From the NCBI GenBank assembly GCA_934504345.1, contig CAKSVR010000005.1, forward strand, positions 1-64,000: a stretch of 64,000 nt of DNA, read 5' to 3'. The position numbers were made by a program, and so were the translations under genes. Below the pieces are notes generated by a model that did no database searches, was not told the origin of the DNA, and was given only the letters and a program-made list of their open reading frames with translations. The stretch is from an uncultured Agathobaculum sp. (GTDB lineage: Bacteria > Bacillota > Clostridia > Oscillospirales > Butyricicoccaceae). Below, one piece after another: positions 32,545 through 41,663 of the stretch. Numbering within the stretch: the first letter of the stretch is position 1; each line of letters begins with the position of its first letter.

Positions 32545-33744
32545 TTACGCATTCTTGATGAACGCCTCGAGCCGGTCAAGACCCTTGTCGATCTCGGTCA
32601 GCGAGGTCGCATAGCTCCAGCGGACAAAGCCCGGAGCGGCGAACGCCGTACACGGTACGGTCGCGACGAGGCCCTTTTCGAGGAACAGCTGCGCGAAGTC
32701 CTCCGCGCTCTCGATGACCTTGCCGTACATGGTCTTGCCGAGGAAGCCCGTCATGTTCATCATAACATAGAACGCGCCCTCCGGCTTGATGCAGGAAACG
32801 CCCTCGATCTTGTTCATGCGCTCTACCAGATGGTCGCGGCGCTGCTCGAACGCCTGCTTCATCACCTGCATATCCTCCTGCGGGCCGGTCAGCGCGGTGA
32901 TGGCCGCGTGCTGCGAAATGGTGCTCGGCGCGGAGGTCGAATGGCTCAGGTAGTTCGCCATCACCTTGGCGAGCTGCGGGTTGGAGGCGCTGTAACCGAT
33001 ACGCCAGCCGGTCATCGCGTAGCTCTTGGATACGCCGTTTACCAGAATGGTGCGGTTCTTCACGTCCTCGCCCAGCGCAGCGAACGAAACGAACTCGTTG
33101 TTGTCGTATACGAGGTTGCAGTAGATCTCATCTGCGATAACGTAGATGTTGTGGCGGCAGCAGACCTCGGCAATGGCCTCCAGCTCGGCTCTGGTATATA
33201 CCATGCCGGTCGGGTTGGAGGGAGAGTTCAGCATGAACACCTTGGTGTTCTCGGTGATGGCGGCATCGAGCTGTGCGGCGGTGATCTTAAAGTCCGCCTC
33301 CTCGGTAGCGGCTACGATGACCGGAACTGCGCCCGCCTGCTTTACCATCTCGGAGTAGCTCACCCAGTACGGCGCGGCGATAACGACCTCATCGCCCGGG
33401 TTGCACAGCGTCATCAGCGCGATGTAGACCGAGTGCTTCGCACCGGAGGCAACGACGATCTGCGTCGGCTCGTAGTCCAGACCGCAGTCCTCCTTCAGAC
33501 GGTAGCACGCTGCCTTTCGCAGATCCATTAGACCGGCCGCGGGCGTGTACTTGGTCTGGTTGTTCTCGATGGCCTCGATACCGGCCTGCTTGATGTGCTC
33601 CGGTGTCGGGAAATCCGGCTCACCGGCACCAAAGCCGACAACGTCCTTGCCCTCTGCCTTCATCTGCTTGAACAGCGAATCGATAGCGAGCGTCGTAGAC
33701 GCCTGCACACCTGCTGCGATCTTGGAAATCGGCTTCAATGCCAT
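32545..33744 (-). CDS. Aspartate/aromatic-type class I aminotransferase
   Basis: A 399-residue PLP aminotransferase of the AspC/PatA type. Features are FGAGEPDFPTPEHIKQAG, NSPSNPTGMVY and the PLP lysine in NGVSKSYAMTGWRIGY, plus a late Arg region (GFVRWSYATS). ATG 33744 is chosen; it has AAGGGAGTG and gives the usual start MALKPISKIAAG. It probably exchanges amino groups between aspartate and 2-oxoglutarate; aromatic or other substrates are possible. It is monocistronic with its own promoter. Confidence 0.88.
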   Translation of the reverse strand: MALKPISKIAAGVQASTTLAIDSLFKQMKAEGKDVVGFGAGEPDFPTPEHIKQAGIEAIENNQTKYTPAAGLMDLRKAACYRLKEDCGLDYEPTQIVVASGAKHSVYIALMTLCNPGDEVVIAAPYWVSYSEMVKQAGAVPVIVAATEEADFKITAAQLDAAITENTKVFMLNSPSNPTGMVYTRAELEAIAEVCCRHNIYVIADEIYCNLVYDNNEFVSFAALGEDVKNRTILVNGVSKSYAMTGWRIGYSASNPQLAKVMANYLSHSTSAPSTISQHAAITALTGPQEDMQVMKQAFEQRRDHLVERMNKIEGVSCIKPEGAFYVMMNMTGFLGKTMYGKVIESAEDFAQLFLEKGLVATVPCTAFAAPGFVRWSYATSLTEIDKGLDRLEAFIKNA

Positions 33745-33798
33745 GCTCAGCACTCCCTTGCATTCTCTCAAACTTCGATACGGTTTCTATGTGTTCTT

Positions 33799-33827
33799 AT
33801 TATATGCTTCTCGCCTTATTTTTGCAA
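33799..33827 (-). promoter_or_regulatory. Promoter of the aminotransferase gene
   Basis: TTGCAA (33822-33827), a 17-bp spacer and a perfect TATAAT (33799-33804) on minus, 54 bp before the start. Confidence 0.7.
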
Positions 33828-33861
33828 GTCCTGACAGAACAAATTGCAAAATCGACACAAT

Positions 33862-33889
33862 AAAAAAACCCGTCGATATTGACGGGTTT
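33862..33889 (-). terminator. Terminator after thiN
   Basis: Stem AAACCCGTC/GACGGGTTT with a 6-nt loop and a run of T on minus, 12 bp after the thiN stop. It marks the end of the long minus-strand gene run. Confidence 0.88.
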
Positions 33890-33901
33890 GGTGTGGAATT
33901 T

Positions 33902-34558
33902 TCACAAAGAACGGTCGCGCGAGAAGATAATCAGGGCCGTTCCCCTGTCGATCGTGACGGCAAAGCGGCTGTGCGGCGCGGCCTCGTTCGAGGTCGAGAT
34001 CATGCCTGCGCGCGTGACCGTGCCGTTCGTTAATTCATATTTTGCATTCTCGATGGTCACGCCCTCGAGCACGGCATCCATCGGCACGACCGAAAAATAG
34101 GTAAATTCCTCCGGCATGGTGAATTCCTGCCGGCCGCCCTGATGCAGCTCCACGCGGTTGTACGGGTCGAGGATGGTCAGGTGTCCGCCGAGCTGCCTGG
34201 CCTCCTCCATGAGAGAAAGGTTTGCCAGCATATGGTCGATGCGCCCGCCGGTCGCGCAGACGAGCGTAGCCTCGTGGCAGCCGCGGCGGAACACCTCTCT
34301 CAGGCAGCTCTGCGAGTCCGTGTCGTCCTTTTCGGGTTTGAGCAGGATCACATCGTCGCCCTCAACGTCCGTCATGGAGTCCCGGTCGGAGATCATAAAG
34401 TCCGGGTGCAGCCCGAGCGCCCGCGCGTGCCGCAGACCGCCGTCCGCACACGCGATGAGCGCATCCGGATGCGCGCGCAGGAACGCTTTGATGTATCCGT
34501 AGTCCGTTTCCGGCGCTGCCGCAAATATCAGCGCGTGCCGCCCTTGGTAAGTTCCCAT
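33902..34558 (-). CDS. thiN: ThiN, thiamine pyrophosphokinase
   Basis: A 218-residue kinase that makes thiamine pyrophosphate from thiamine and ATP. ADGGLRHARALGLHPDFMIS, GDDVILLKPEKDDTDSQSCL and CATGGRIDHMLANL are the family's binding motifs. The ATG at 34558 lies inside the 3' end of rsgA (31-bp overlap). It is last in the conserved prkC-rsgA-thiN block. The rpe gene that often sits between rsgA and thiN in Bacillota is missing. Confidence 0.92.
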   Translation of the reverse strand: MGTYQGRHALIFAAAPETDYGYIKAFLRAHPDALIACADGGLRHARALGLHPDFMISDRDSMTDVEGDDVILLKPEKDDTDSQSCLREVFRRGCHEATLVCATGGRIDHMLANLSLMEEARQLGGHLTILDPYNRVELHQGGRQEFTMPEEFTYFSVVPMDAVLEGVTIENAKYELTNGTVTRAGMISTSNEAAPHSRFAVTIDRGTALIIFSRDRSL

Positions 34559-35427
34559 TCTTTCAGATCCTTTACACTTTCATACAGCTTGACATAGCTT
34601 TCGTGACGGGTTTTCGCGATCTCTCCCGCTTCGACCGCCGCGAGAACGGCGCAGCCCTTCTCCTTGACATGGGCGCAGCCGGTGAATTTACACTGACCGA
34701 TGTACGGCTCGAACTCGGGGAATGCATACTGTAAATCCTCCGCCAGCACGAGGTCCATCTGCTCGGTTTCGAACGAGGAAAAGCCCGGCGTATCCGCAAT
34801 GTAGCCGCCGCCCTCGATGGGATGCAGCTCGACATGGCGGGTGGTGTGCCTGCCGCGCCCGATCTTATCCGAAATGGCGCCGACCTCCGCGCCGAACGCG
34901 CTGTCCAGCCGGTTGAGCACGCTCGACTTGCCCACGCCGGAGTTGCCCGCGAACGCACTCACGCGGCCGCGGATGCGCTCGCGCAGCTCGTCGATGCCCG
35001 CGCCGGTGTGGGCGCTCACGCGCAGCACCTCGATGCCGCTCTTCCGGTAGGTTTCGAACAGCTCGTCGCCCGGATCGGCATCCGTTTTGTTGATAACGAC
35101 CAGCGCGTCCATATTTTTGTGTACCGCGATGGCCGTCATCTTGTCGATGAGGAACGGGTCCGTCACCGGCGGCGCGGCGCTCGCCACTGCCACGACCAGA
35201 TCGAGATTCGCCACCGCCGGGCGTATCAGGCTGTTTTTGCGCGGCGCGATGGTCTGGAGATACCCCGTGCCGTCCTCCGGCTGGAGCTCCAGCGTAACGC
35301 GGTCGCCCACGATGGGCTTGCCCACCGTTTTGCGGAACCGTCCGCGTGCCTTGCATTCGATCAGACCCTCGGCGGTATCCACATAGTAGAAACCGCCGAT
35401 GCCTTTGAGAATGATGCCTTCGAGCAA
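34528..35427 (-). CDS. rsgA: RsgA, ribosome small-subunit GTPase
   Basis: A 299-residue circularly permuted GTPase that checks late 30S assembly. An N-terminal OB fold comes first, then G4 NKTD, G1 GNSGVGKSSVLN, G2/G3 with DTPGFSSF, and a C-terminal zinc motif (CKFTGCAHVKEKGC). This permuted order is diagnostic. It follows prkC by 14 bp and overlaps thiN. In Bacillus the neighbouring kinase phosphorylates RsgA, so the synteny may be functional. Confidence 0.95.
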   Translation of the reverse strand: MLEGIILKGIGGFYYVDTAEGLIECKARGRFRKTVGKPIVGDRVTLELQPEDGTGYLQTIAPRKNSLIRPAVANLDLVVAVASAAPPVTDPFLIDKMTAIAVHKNMDALVVINKTDADPGDELFETYRKSGIEVLRVSAHTGAGIDELRERIRGRVSAFAGNSGVGKSSVLNRLDSAFGAEVGAISDKIGRGRHTTRHVELHPIEGGGYIADTPGFSSFETEQMDLVLAEDLQYAFPEFEPYIGQCKFTGCAHVKEKGCAVLAAVEAGEIAKTRHESYVKLYESVKDLKEWELTKGGTR

Positions 35428-35441
35428 TCTATCTTCCTCCG

Positions 35442-37535
35442 TTAGTTGAATGTGTAGGTCTGCGAGTAGGACGAACCATCCACGCTGACCGTTACCTCAT
35501 GCTCACCCGCCGAGCCCGTCACCGGAACAGCGATGCTGCCCTCGCTCGTGCTGCGGGTATCGTCATACTGGATGACACCGTCCACATAAACGACAACGTG
35601 CGCCACATCCGTGTTGTCCGGCAGAGCCACCGGAACGGTCGCGCTGCCGAGCGTCGGCGTATCGCCGGTATCATCGCCGTTATTGCCGTTATCTCCGTTG
35701 TTTCCGGTGTTGTTGCCGGTATTGCCGGTATTCTGGCCGTTATTGCCGCTGTCGCTCTTGCCCTTGGAGATCTGGATGTTGACTGTGGTGCCCTTTGCGA
35801 CCTCCGCGCCCGCATCCTGCGACTGCCATACGACCGAACCGGCCTCGGCGGTGCTCTCGACCTCGTTCACCGAGCCGATGGACAGACCCTTTTCGGTCAG
35901 GGCCTTTTCCGCCTCGTCCTTTGTCATGCCGAGCAGGCCGGGCACGGCGATCTTTTCGTCCTCCGGCTTTTTGCCCTTGCTGACGTAAACGGTCAGGGTC
36001 GAGCCGCGCTCGATCTCGGTGCCGGCCTCCGGGTCGGTGCGGATGACCTTGCCCTCCTCGACCTCGTCGCTGTACTCCTCCTCGAACTCGCACAGGATGT
36101 CATGCGCGGCGAGCGCCGTCTTGACGTAATCGATCGTCTTGTCCGAGAAATCGACCACCTTATAGGTGTCCTTGACGTTGTCGCCGCCCGCAGACACCGT
36201 TACCGTGATGACCGAGCCCTTGAGTATGGTCCTGCTGCCGTCCGAGAGCGGGTCCTGATCGATGATCTCGCCCTCCGGCCGGTCGGATTCCTCGCGTTTG
36301 GAGGCTTCCTTGATGGTGAAATTGTCGGTTATATCGGTATCCGCCATGACTTCGTCGATGGTGCGGCCGAGCAGGTCGGGCACGGGCAGCTTTTCGCCGT
36401 GGCTGCCGCCGGTGAATATCAAAATGCCGACCACCAGCAGGCTGACAACGGCCACAACGGCCACAGCGATACCGGCCGCCATCGCGGGCTTTTCGGAGAG
36501 CTTCTCGAAAAAGCTCTGCGGCTCAGGCTCGCGTTCGCGGTAGGTGGTCCTGGTGCGCGGGCGCGGCGCAGCAGCCGGAGCAGCCTCGCCGGTGCTGACC
36601 GGCTCACTCTCCACGCTGGCGCGGCGGGCGGCGCGCTGGATGTCCGCGCCGATGATCTGGGTTTCCCCCGAGTTGTCCTCGCTTGCCACATAATGAAAAC
36701 GGGTTTCCGGGTCGTTCCGCACGCGCTCCATGTCCTCGTACATCTGCTCGGCGGATTCGTACCGGCGGCTGATGTTCGCGCTCATGGCGTGCATGACAAT
36801 GTCGTCCAGTCCCTGCGGGATGCCGGGCATCAGGCTGCTCGGCACGGGCGGCACCTCGTTGATGTGCTGCATGACGACCTGCAAAGCGGTTTCGCCCTCG
36901 AACGGCAGTCTGCCGGTCAGCATCTCGTACAGCATCACGCCGAGCGAGTACAGGTCGGTGCGGTAGTCGATCTTGCTGCCCTTGGCCTGCTCGGGCGAGA
37001 TATAGTGCACCGAGCCGATGGCCTCCTGCACCACGCGGGTTTCCTGCGCGGCGGCGAACGAGGCAATGCCGAAATCGGTCAGCTTGGCCGTGCCGTCCCG
37101 CAGGATGATGACGTTCTGCGGCTTGATGTCCTGATGGATGATGCCGCGCGAGTGGGCGTGCATCAGGGCGCGGCTCACCTGCTCCGCGAAGAATACGGCC
37201 TCCTGCCACGACAGATGGCCCTTTTTCTGGAGATAATGCTTGAGCGTGATGCCCTCGATGAGCTCCATGACGATATAATCCGTGCCGTCCTCACTGCCGA
37301 CATCGAACACCGAAACGATGTTGTTGTGGCTCAGCTTGGCAACGGCGCGGGACTCGATGGAGAAGCGTTTGCGAATATCCGGGTCCGCCGCGTATTCTTT
37401 TTTGAGAATCTTGAGGGCCACATCGCGCCCGAGGATGGTATCGCGTGCGCGGTAGACCACCGCCATACCGCCGACGCCCACCACCTCGATGATCTGATAG
37501 CGGCCGCCGATCAATTTGCCGATAAACTTATCCAT
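35442..37535 (-). CDS. prkC: PrkC/PknB-type serine/threonine kinase with PASTA domains
   Basis: A 697-residue membrane kinase. Residues 1-275 are the kinase domain: GVGGMAVVYRARD, the catalytic loop HQDIKPQN (Gln in place of the usual Arg) and DFG. One membrane segment lies near 352-377 (GIAVAVVAVVSLLVVGILIF). Three PASTA domains (about 385-590) bind peptidoglycan or muropeptides. An Asn/Gly/Asp-rich linker and a C-terminal Ig-like beta domain follow (from about 625). It starts 6 bp after the phosphatase gene. Roles known for the family are cell-wall, germination and growth control. Confidence 0.94.
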   Translation of the reverse strand: MDKFIGKLIGGRYQIIEVVGVGGMAVVYRARDTILGRDVALKILKKEYAADPDIRKRFSIESRAVAKLSHNNIVSVFDVGSEDGTDYIVMELIEGITLKHYLQKKGHLSWQEAVFFAEQVSRALMHAHSRGIIHQDIKPQNVIILRDGTAKLTDFGIASFAAAQETRVVQEAIGSVHYISPEQAKGSKIDYRTDLYSLGVMLYEMLTGRLPFEGETALQVVMQHINEVPPVPSSLMPGIPQGLDDIVMHAMSANISRRYESAEQMYEDMERVRNDPETRFHYVASEDNSGETQIIGADIQRAARRASVESEPVSTGEAAPAAAPRPRTRTTYREREPEPQSFFEKLSEKPAMAAGIAVAVVAVVSLLVVGILIFTGGSHGEKLPVPDLLGRTIDEVMADTDITDNFTIKEASKREESDRPEGEIIDQDPLSDGSRTILKGSVITVTVSAGGDNVKDTYKVVDFSDKTIDYVKTALAAHDILCEFEEEYSDEVEEGKVIRTDPEAGTEIERGSTLTVYVSKGKKPEDEKIAVPGLLGMTKDEAEKALTEKGLSIGSVNEVESTAEAGSVVWQSQDAGAEVAKGTTVNIQISKGKSDSGNNGQNTGNTGNNTGNNGDNGNNGDDTGDTPTLGSATVPVALPDNTDVAHVVVYVDGVIQYDDTRSTSEGSIAVPVTGSAGEHEVTVSVDGSSYSQTYTFN

Positions 37536-37541
37536 CTGCGG

Positions 37542-38294
37542 TCAAGCCTCCTGTCTTATGCCGCGGGTGAACAATGCTGCCGTGATGTTGTCGCGGCCGC
37601 CGCCGTCCAGCGCCAGCCGGAGCAGCGCATCGCCTGCCAGCTCGAGCGACCGGGCGCTCTTCAGCACCTCCGCGATCTGGCTGTCCTCGGCCATGCCGGT
37701 CAGGCCGTCCGTACACAGCAGCAGGATGTCGCTGTCCGCCAGCTGCACCTCGAACAGGTCGCCCTCGACCATCGGCTCCACGCCGACTGCGCGGGTGATG
37801 AGGTTTTTCTGGGGATGCGTGCGGGCCGCCTCCTCGGTGATGCGGCCGCGGCGGCGCATCTCCTCCACATAGGAGTGGTCGAGCGAGATCTGGCGCAGCT
37901 CCTCCTCGTGATAGAGATATGCGCGGCTGTCGCCCACATTGAGGATGGTGGCGCGGTCGCCCTGCACGAGCGCGGCGACCAGCGTCGTGCCCATGCCGCG
38001 GAATTCCGGCTGACGGCCTGCCAGCGTGAACACGGTTTCGTTGGCGTGGTCCAGCGCCCGCGTGAGCAGCTCATGCCGGGTCTTTTCGTCCAGCGTACCG
38101 GAGAGTGCATCGCCCGCGAACTCGATAAAGCTCTGCGCGGCGAAGCGGCTGGCTACGTTGCCCGCATTCGCGCCGCCCATGCCGTCGCACACGACGACGA
38201 GCGCGGTGTCGTTGTCCTCCCGCGCCTCGATCTGAAAAATATCCTGATTGGTCGGGCGCACCCGTCCCTTATCGGTCAAGCCGAAATATTCCAT
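37542..38294 (-). CDS. stp: Stp/PrpC, PP2C-family protein phosphatase
   Basis: A 250-residue PPM phosphatase that reverses PrkC phosphorylation. Metal-binding residues are in TNQD (GRVRPTNQDIF), VVCDGMGGANAG, LLLCTDGLTGM and GGGRDNITAAL. The length is normal. It lies directly upstream of prkC (6-bp gap), the standard kinase-phosphatase pair. Confidence 0.95.
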   Translation of the reverse strand: MEYFGLTDKGRVRPTNQDIFQIEAREDNDTALVVVCDGMGGANAGNVASRFAAQSFIEFAGDALSGTLDEKTRHELLTRALDHANETVFTLAGRQPEFRGMGTTLVAALVQGDRATILNVGDSRAYLYHEEELRQISLDHSYVEEMRRRGRITEEAARTHPQKNLITRAVGVEPMVEGDLFEVQLADSDILLLCTDGLTGMAEDSQIAEVLKSARSLELAGDALLRLALDGGGRDNITAALFTRGIRQEA

Positions 38295-38348
38295 ATCACA
38301 ACCTCCTTCGATCGTGAAACCGCAATTTTCCCCTTTTTTTCGTTGATA

Positions 38349-39383
38349 TTATGCTTTGCGCTCCTTGAGCTCGCGCTGCCGGAGCTGGCCGCACGCCGCA
38401 TCGATGTCCGGGCCGAGCCTGCGCCGCACGGTGGCCGTCACGCCGCGTTTTTCCAGCGCCTGCTGGAATTTGCGGACGGTTTCCGGCTTCGAGGGCTTCA
38501 GCGGGCTCTCCGCCACCTCGTTGAGCGGGATGAGATTCACATGAGCCGGACGGCCTTTGAGCAGCTTCGCCAGAAGGTCAGCCTGCCACGGGCGGTCGGT
38601 CTTGTCGCGCGCCATCATGTACTCGTAGGAGATGCGCCGTCCGGTGGTGTCAAAGTAGTACCGGCAGGCTTTCATCAGCCGCTCAATCGGGTACGCATCG
38701 TTCACCGGCATGATGGACGAGCGCGTTTCGTCATCGGGCGCGTGCAGCGACACGGACAGCGTGATCTGTAGCTTTTCCCGTGCCAGCATCTCTATTCTAT
38801 CAGCAATTCCGCTGGTTGACAAGGAGATATGGCGCTGGCCGATGTTGATGCCCTCCGGGCAGCTTACCAGATGCAGGAATTTCAGCACGTTGTCGTAGTT
38901 GTCGAGCGGTTCGCCCGTGCCCATCAGCACGATGTTGGAAACCTTTTCGCCGCTGTCCTTCTGCATGAACAGGATCTCGTCCAGAATCTCACCGGCGGAC
39001 AGGCTGCGCTTGCGGCCGTTGAGTCCCGAGGCGCAGAACTTGCAGCCCATGCGGCAGCCGACCTGCGTCGAAACGCAGACCGACACGCCGTGCTCGTAGT
39101 GCATGAGGACGGACTCCACGCAGTCGCCGTCGCGCAGCCGCCACAGGTATTTCACCGTGCCATCGACCTTGCTCACCTGCTTGCGGGCCACCTCGGGCAC
39201 AGTCAGCAGGAAGTTTTCGGCCAGCCGTGCGCGTAAATCCTTGGACAGGTTGGACATCTCTTCAAAGGACTCCACACCCTCGTGAAGCCATTTGAAGATC
39301 TGTCCCGCGCGGAACGGCTTTTCGCCCATCTCTTTCAGGGCAGCCTTTAATTCTTCTATTGTAAGGGATTTGATCTCGACCAT
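38349..39383 (-). CDS. rlmN: RlmN, 23S rRNA/tRNA m2A methyltransferase
   Basis: A 344-residue radical-SAM enzyme that methylates C2 of 23S A2503 and tRNA A37. The CxxxCxxC cluster motif is GCRMGCKFCASG; GTGEPLDNYDNVLKF and GVTATVRRRLGPDIDAACGQ are also typical, the last holding the catalytic Cys. ATG 39383 has AAGGAG 6 nt upstream; an in-frame TTG at 39407 is less likely. It lies between rsmB and stp in the conserved order. Confidence 0.95.
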   Translation of the reverse strand: MVEIKSLTIEELKAALKEMGEKPFRAGQIFKWLHEGVESFEEMSNLSKDLRARLAENFLLTVPEVARKQVSKVDGTVKYLWRLRDGDCVESVLMHYEHGVSVCVSTQVGCRMGCKFCASGLNGRKRSLSAGEILDEILFMQKDSGEKVSNIVLMGTGEPLDNYDNVLKFLHLVSCPEGINIGQRHISLSTSGIADRIEMLAREKLQITLSVSLHAPDDETRSSIMPVNDAYPIERLMKACRYYFDTTGRRISYEYMMARDKTDRPWQADLLAKLLKGRPAHVNLIPLNEVAESPLKPSKPETVRKFQQALEKRGVTATVRRRLGPDIDAACGQLRQRELKERKA

Positions 39384-39426
39384 CTGTTTCTCCTTCAAAT
39401 CGTTCAAATCGACTTTAATCTATTCC

Positions 39427-39507
39427 GTAGGGCGGGCTGCCCTCAGCCCGCCGCTTGTGACAATGTGCTCCGACTTACAACGGCGGGGTGAGGGCACCCC
39501 GCCCTAC
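39427..39507. repeat. CCGTAGGG hairpin element between rsmB and rlmN
   Basis: A complete 81-bp copy inside the otherwise conserved gene run: arm GGCGGGCTG/CAGCCCGCC, core TTGTGACAATGTGCTCCGAC, arm GGCGGGGTG/CACCCCGCC, CCCTAC. The arms again differ from other copies but are self-paired. Confidence 0.8.
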
Positions 39508-39517
39508 GGTTCTGGTA

Positions 39518-40864
39518 TCACTTACGCACCATCTTCGCGATAAAGAACCCATCCGTATCGTGTACGGGCGGCAGCAGCGTCACCATGCCGTCCTCCCGCT
39601 CTCCGCAGACCGGATGTGCCCACGAAACGGCCTCAAAATCGCTGTTTTCCGCCAGAAATGCGCGGACAACGTCCTCGTTCTCCCGCTGCAAGATCGTGCA
39701 GGTCGAGTATACGAGCGTGCCGCCTTTTTTGACGTACTGTGCACAGTTTGCAAGGATTTTCGCCTGAATCTCCGGCAGTCCGGCGATCTCATCCGGATTT
39801 TTGAACCGGATTTCGGGCTTCTTGCGGATAATGCCCAGTCCCGAGCAGGGTACGTCGCAGAGCACAACGTCCGCGCTGTCCTTCCATTCCTCGCGGCAGA
39901 CCGAGGCATCCTGCAATTCGGTGCGGATGTTCGGCAGGCCGAGCCGCGATGCGCCCTCGCGGATGCGGCGCAGCTTGTGCTCGTAGATGTCGCACGAGGC
40001 AACGCTGCCCTTGCCCTGCATCTTCTCCGCCATGGCGAAGCTCTTGCCGCCGGGCGCGGCGCAGCAGTCGAGCACGGTGTCGCCCGGTTTCGGGTCAGCG
40101 ACCGCCGCCGCGAGTGCGCTCGCCGCATCCTGCACGGTCACACGGCCCTCCGCGAACGCCGGGAGCGCCGCCGCATCTCCGCCGCCGCAAAGGAGTATCT
40201 CGGGGAACGCCGCGTGCGGCGTGACGGTCAGACCTGCCGCTTCGAGCTCGGCCTGTGCCTCTGCGGGCGTACACTTCATCGTGTTCACGCGCACCGAAAT
40301 CGGCGCGTCCGCGTTATCCGCCTGACAGATTTTCTGCGTCAGCTTCTGCCCGTACTGCGCGGACAGCAGCCGCACGAGCCACTCCGGATGGCTGTATTGC
40401 AGCGCGTAGTAGCTTTCCTTGTCCGGACAGTTCAGGCGCGGCAAAGTGCCGTTCTGCGCCGCATTTGCGGCATTTCTCAGCACTGCATTGGCAAAAGCGA
40501 CCGTGCGGTCATTTGCGTGCGCGTAGTGCTTGACCAGCGCGACCGTTTCCGCGACAGCGGCGTGCGCCGGTATCTTGTCCATCAGGATGAGCTGGTAAAG
40601 GCCCATCCGCAGACACGCCAGCACGCGCGGCGCGATCTTCTTGAGCCGCACGCTCGAGAAGTGCCGCAGATACCAGTCGAGCAGCATTTCGTTCTGCACC
40701 GTGCCGTAGGTCAGGCGCGAGGCCAGCGCCGCATCGCGGCTGTCCAGTCCCGCGCGGGCGAGGTAGTGGTGCAGTGCGCCGTCCGACCATGCGGCCTCCT
40801 CGGCCATCGAGAACAGCGAGAACGCCGCGACCTCACGCGGAGTTTTGGGTCGTTTATCGATCAT
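39518..40864 (-). CDS. rsmB: RsmB, 16S rRNA m5C967 methyltransferase
   Basis: A 448-residue enzyme with an N-terminal NusB-like RNA-binding part and a C-terminal SAM methyltransferase. VLDCCAAPGGKSFAMA binds SAM; DVPCSGLGIIRKKPEIR and YSTCTILQRENE hold the two catalytic cysteines. ATG 40864 is preferred over an upstream TTG because GGAGG sits 11 nt before it. It overlaps the zinc peptidase gene by 11 bp. Confidence 0.95.
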   Translation of the reverse strand: MIDKRPKTPREVAAFSLFSMAEEAAWSDGALHHYLARAGLDSRDAALASRLTYGTVQNEMLLDWYLRHFSSVRLKKIAPRVLACLRMGLYQLILMDKIPAHAAVAETVALVKHYAHANDRTVAFANAVLRNAANAAQNGTLPRLNCPDKESYYALQYSHPEWLVRLLSAQYGQKLTQKICQADNADAPISVRVNTMKCTPAEAQAELEAAGLTVTPHAAFPEILLCGGGDAAALPAFAEGRVTVQDAASALAAAVADPKPGDTVLDCCAAPGGKSFAMAEKMQGKGSVASCDIYEHKLRRIREGASRLGLPNIRTELQDASVCREEWKDSADVVLCDVPCSGLGIIRKKPEIRFKNPDEIAGLPEIQAKILANCAQYVKKGGTLVYSTCTILQRENEDVVRAFLAENSDFEAVSWAHPVCGEREDGMVTLLPPVHDTDGFFIAKMVRK

Positions 40865-41564
40865 TGCGGTTTCGTCCTCCAAAAATCACCAGCAGACGGA
40901 GCAGCTGCGCCAGCGACACCGCAAGCGCGGCAACGTAGGTCAGCGCAGCGGCGGTGAGCGTTTTTTTCGCCATCGGATACTCGTCGGCAGTCAGCAGCCC
41001 GTTCTGCTGGATGGTCTGCAGCGCACGGCGCGAGGCATCCAGCTCCACCGGCAGGGTGACGAGCTGGAACACGGTGGACAGCGCGAACGCGGCAATGCCC
41101 ACATAGATGAGCGCGCCGAAATTCAGCACCAGACCCAGCAGGATGAGCGGAAAAGCGGCGGTCGCGCCCGCCTGTGTCAGCGGGATGATGGCCGCGCGCA
41201 GCTTGATGGGCGAGTAGCCCACGGCGTACTGCACGGCATGGCCGGCCTCGTGCGCGGCAACGCCCACCGAAGCGACCGAGGTCGAGCTGTACACCGAGCT
41301 CGACAGGCGTATCACGTTGGTGCGCGGGTCGTAGTGGTCGGTCAGCTTGCCGGAAACGTACTCGATGCCCACATTCGTCACGCCGTTGGCGCGCAGAACG
41401 GCCTCTGCCGCCTGTGCGCCGGTCAGTCCGCGCAGATTGTGCACCTTGGAGTACCGGCTGAACGTGCTGTTTACCCGGCTCTGCGCCCAGAGCGCGAACA
41501 GAACGCACGGCAAAACCAGCACGATATAGGTCATGTCAATTCCGTAATAACCATAGTAAGGCAT
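40854..41564 (-). CDS. YugP-family membrane zinc metallopeptidase
   Basis: A 236-residue membrane protease (PF04298). The zinc motif HEAGHAVQYA lies near residue 105 and is flanked by hydrophobic segments. The N-terminus YIVLVLPCVLFALWAQSRV is a membrane anchor. It sits between fmt and rsmB, its usual place in Bacillota. The substrate is unknown. Confidence 0.92.
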   Translation of the reverse strand: MPYYGYYGIDMTYIVLVLPCVLFALWAQSRVNSTFSRYSKVHNLRGLTGAQAAEAVLRANGVTNVGIEYVSGKLTDHYDPRTNVIRLSSSVYSSTSVASVGVAAHEAGHAVQYAVGYSPIKLRAAIIPLTQAGATAAFPLILLGLVLNFGALIYVGIAAFALSTVFQLVTLPVELDASRRALQTIQQNGLLTADEYPMAKKTLTAAALTYVAALAVSLAQLLRLLVIFGGRNRNDR

Positions 41565-41580
41565 TGAAAAACCTCCAATT

Positions 41581-41660
41581 CAGAGTGGAGAGTGTAGATT
41601 GGAGAGTGTAGAGTGAAGATTCCGTTCTCTCCACTCTTCACTCCACACGCTTCACTCTCT
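41581..41660 (-). repeat. Heptad hairpin after fmt
   Basis: On minus, purine units begin 3 nt after the fmt stop (AGAGAGTGAAG, then GGAGTGAAGAGTGGAGAG). After a short loop the complementary arm follows (CTTCACTCTACACTCTCC). It lies between fmt and the zinc peptidase gene. Confidence 0.75.
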
Positions 41661-41663
41661 TTA

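Noticed and set aside
35499..38771. 1090-codon open frame antisense to prkC, stp and rlmN
   Set aside because: It lies on the opposite strand of three clear genes in the frame left open by their GC-biased third positions, and has no ribosome site or recognisable domain.
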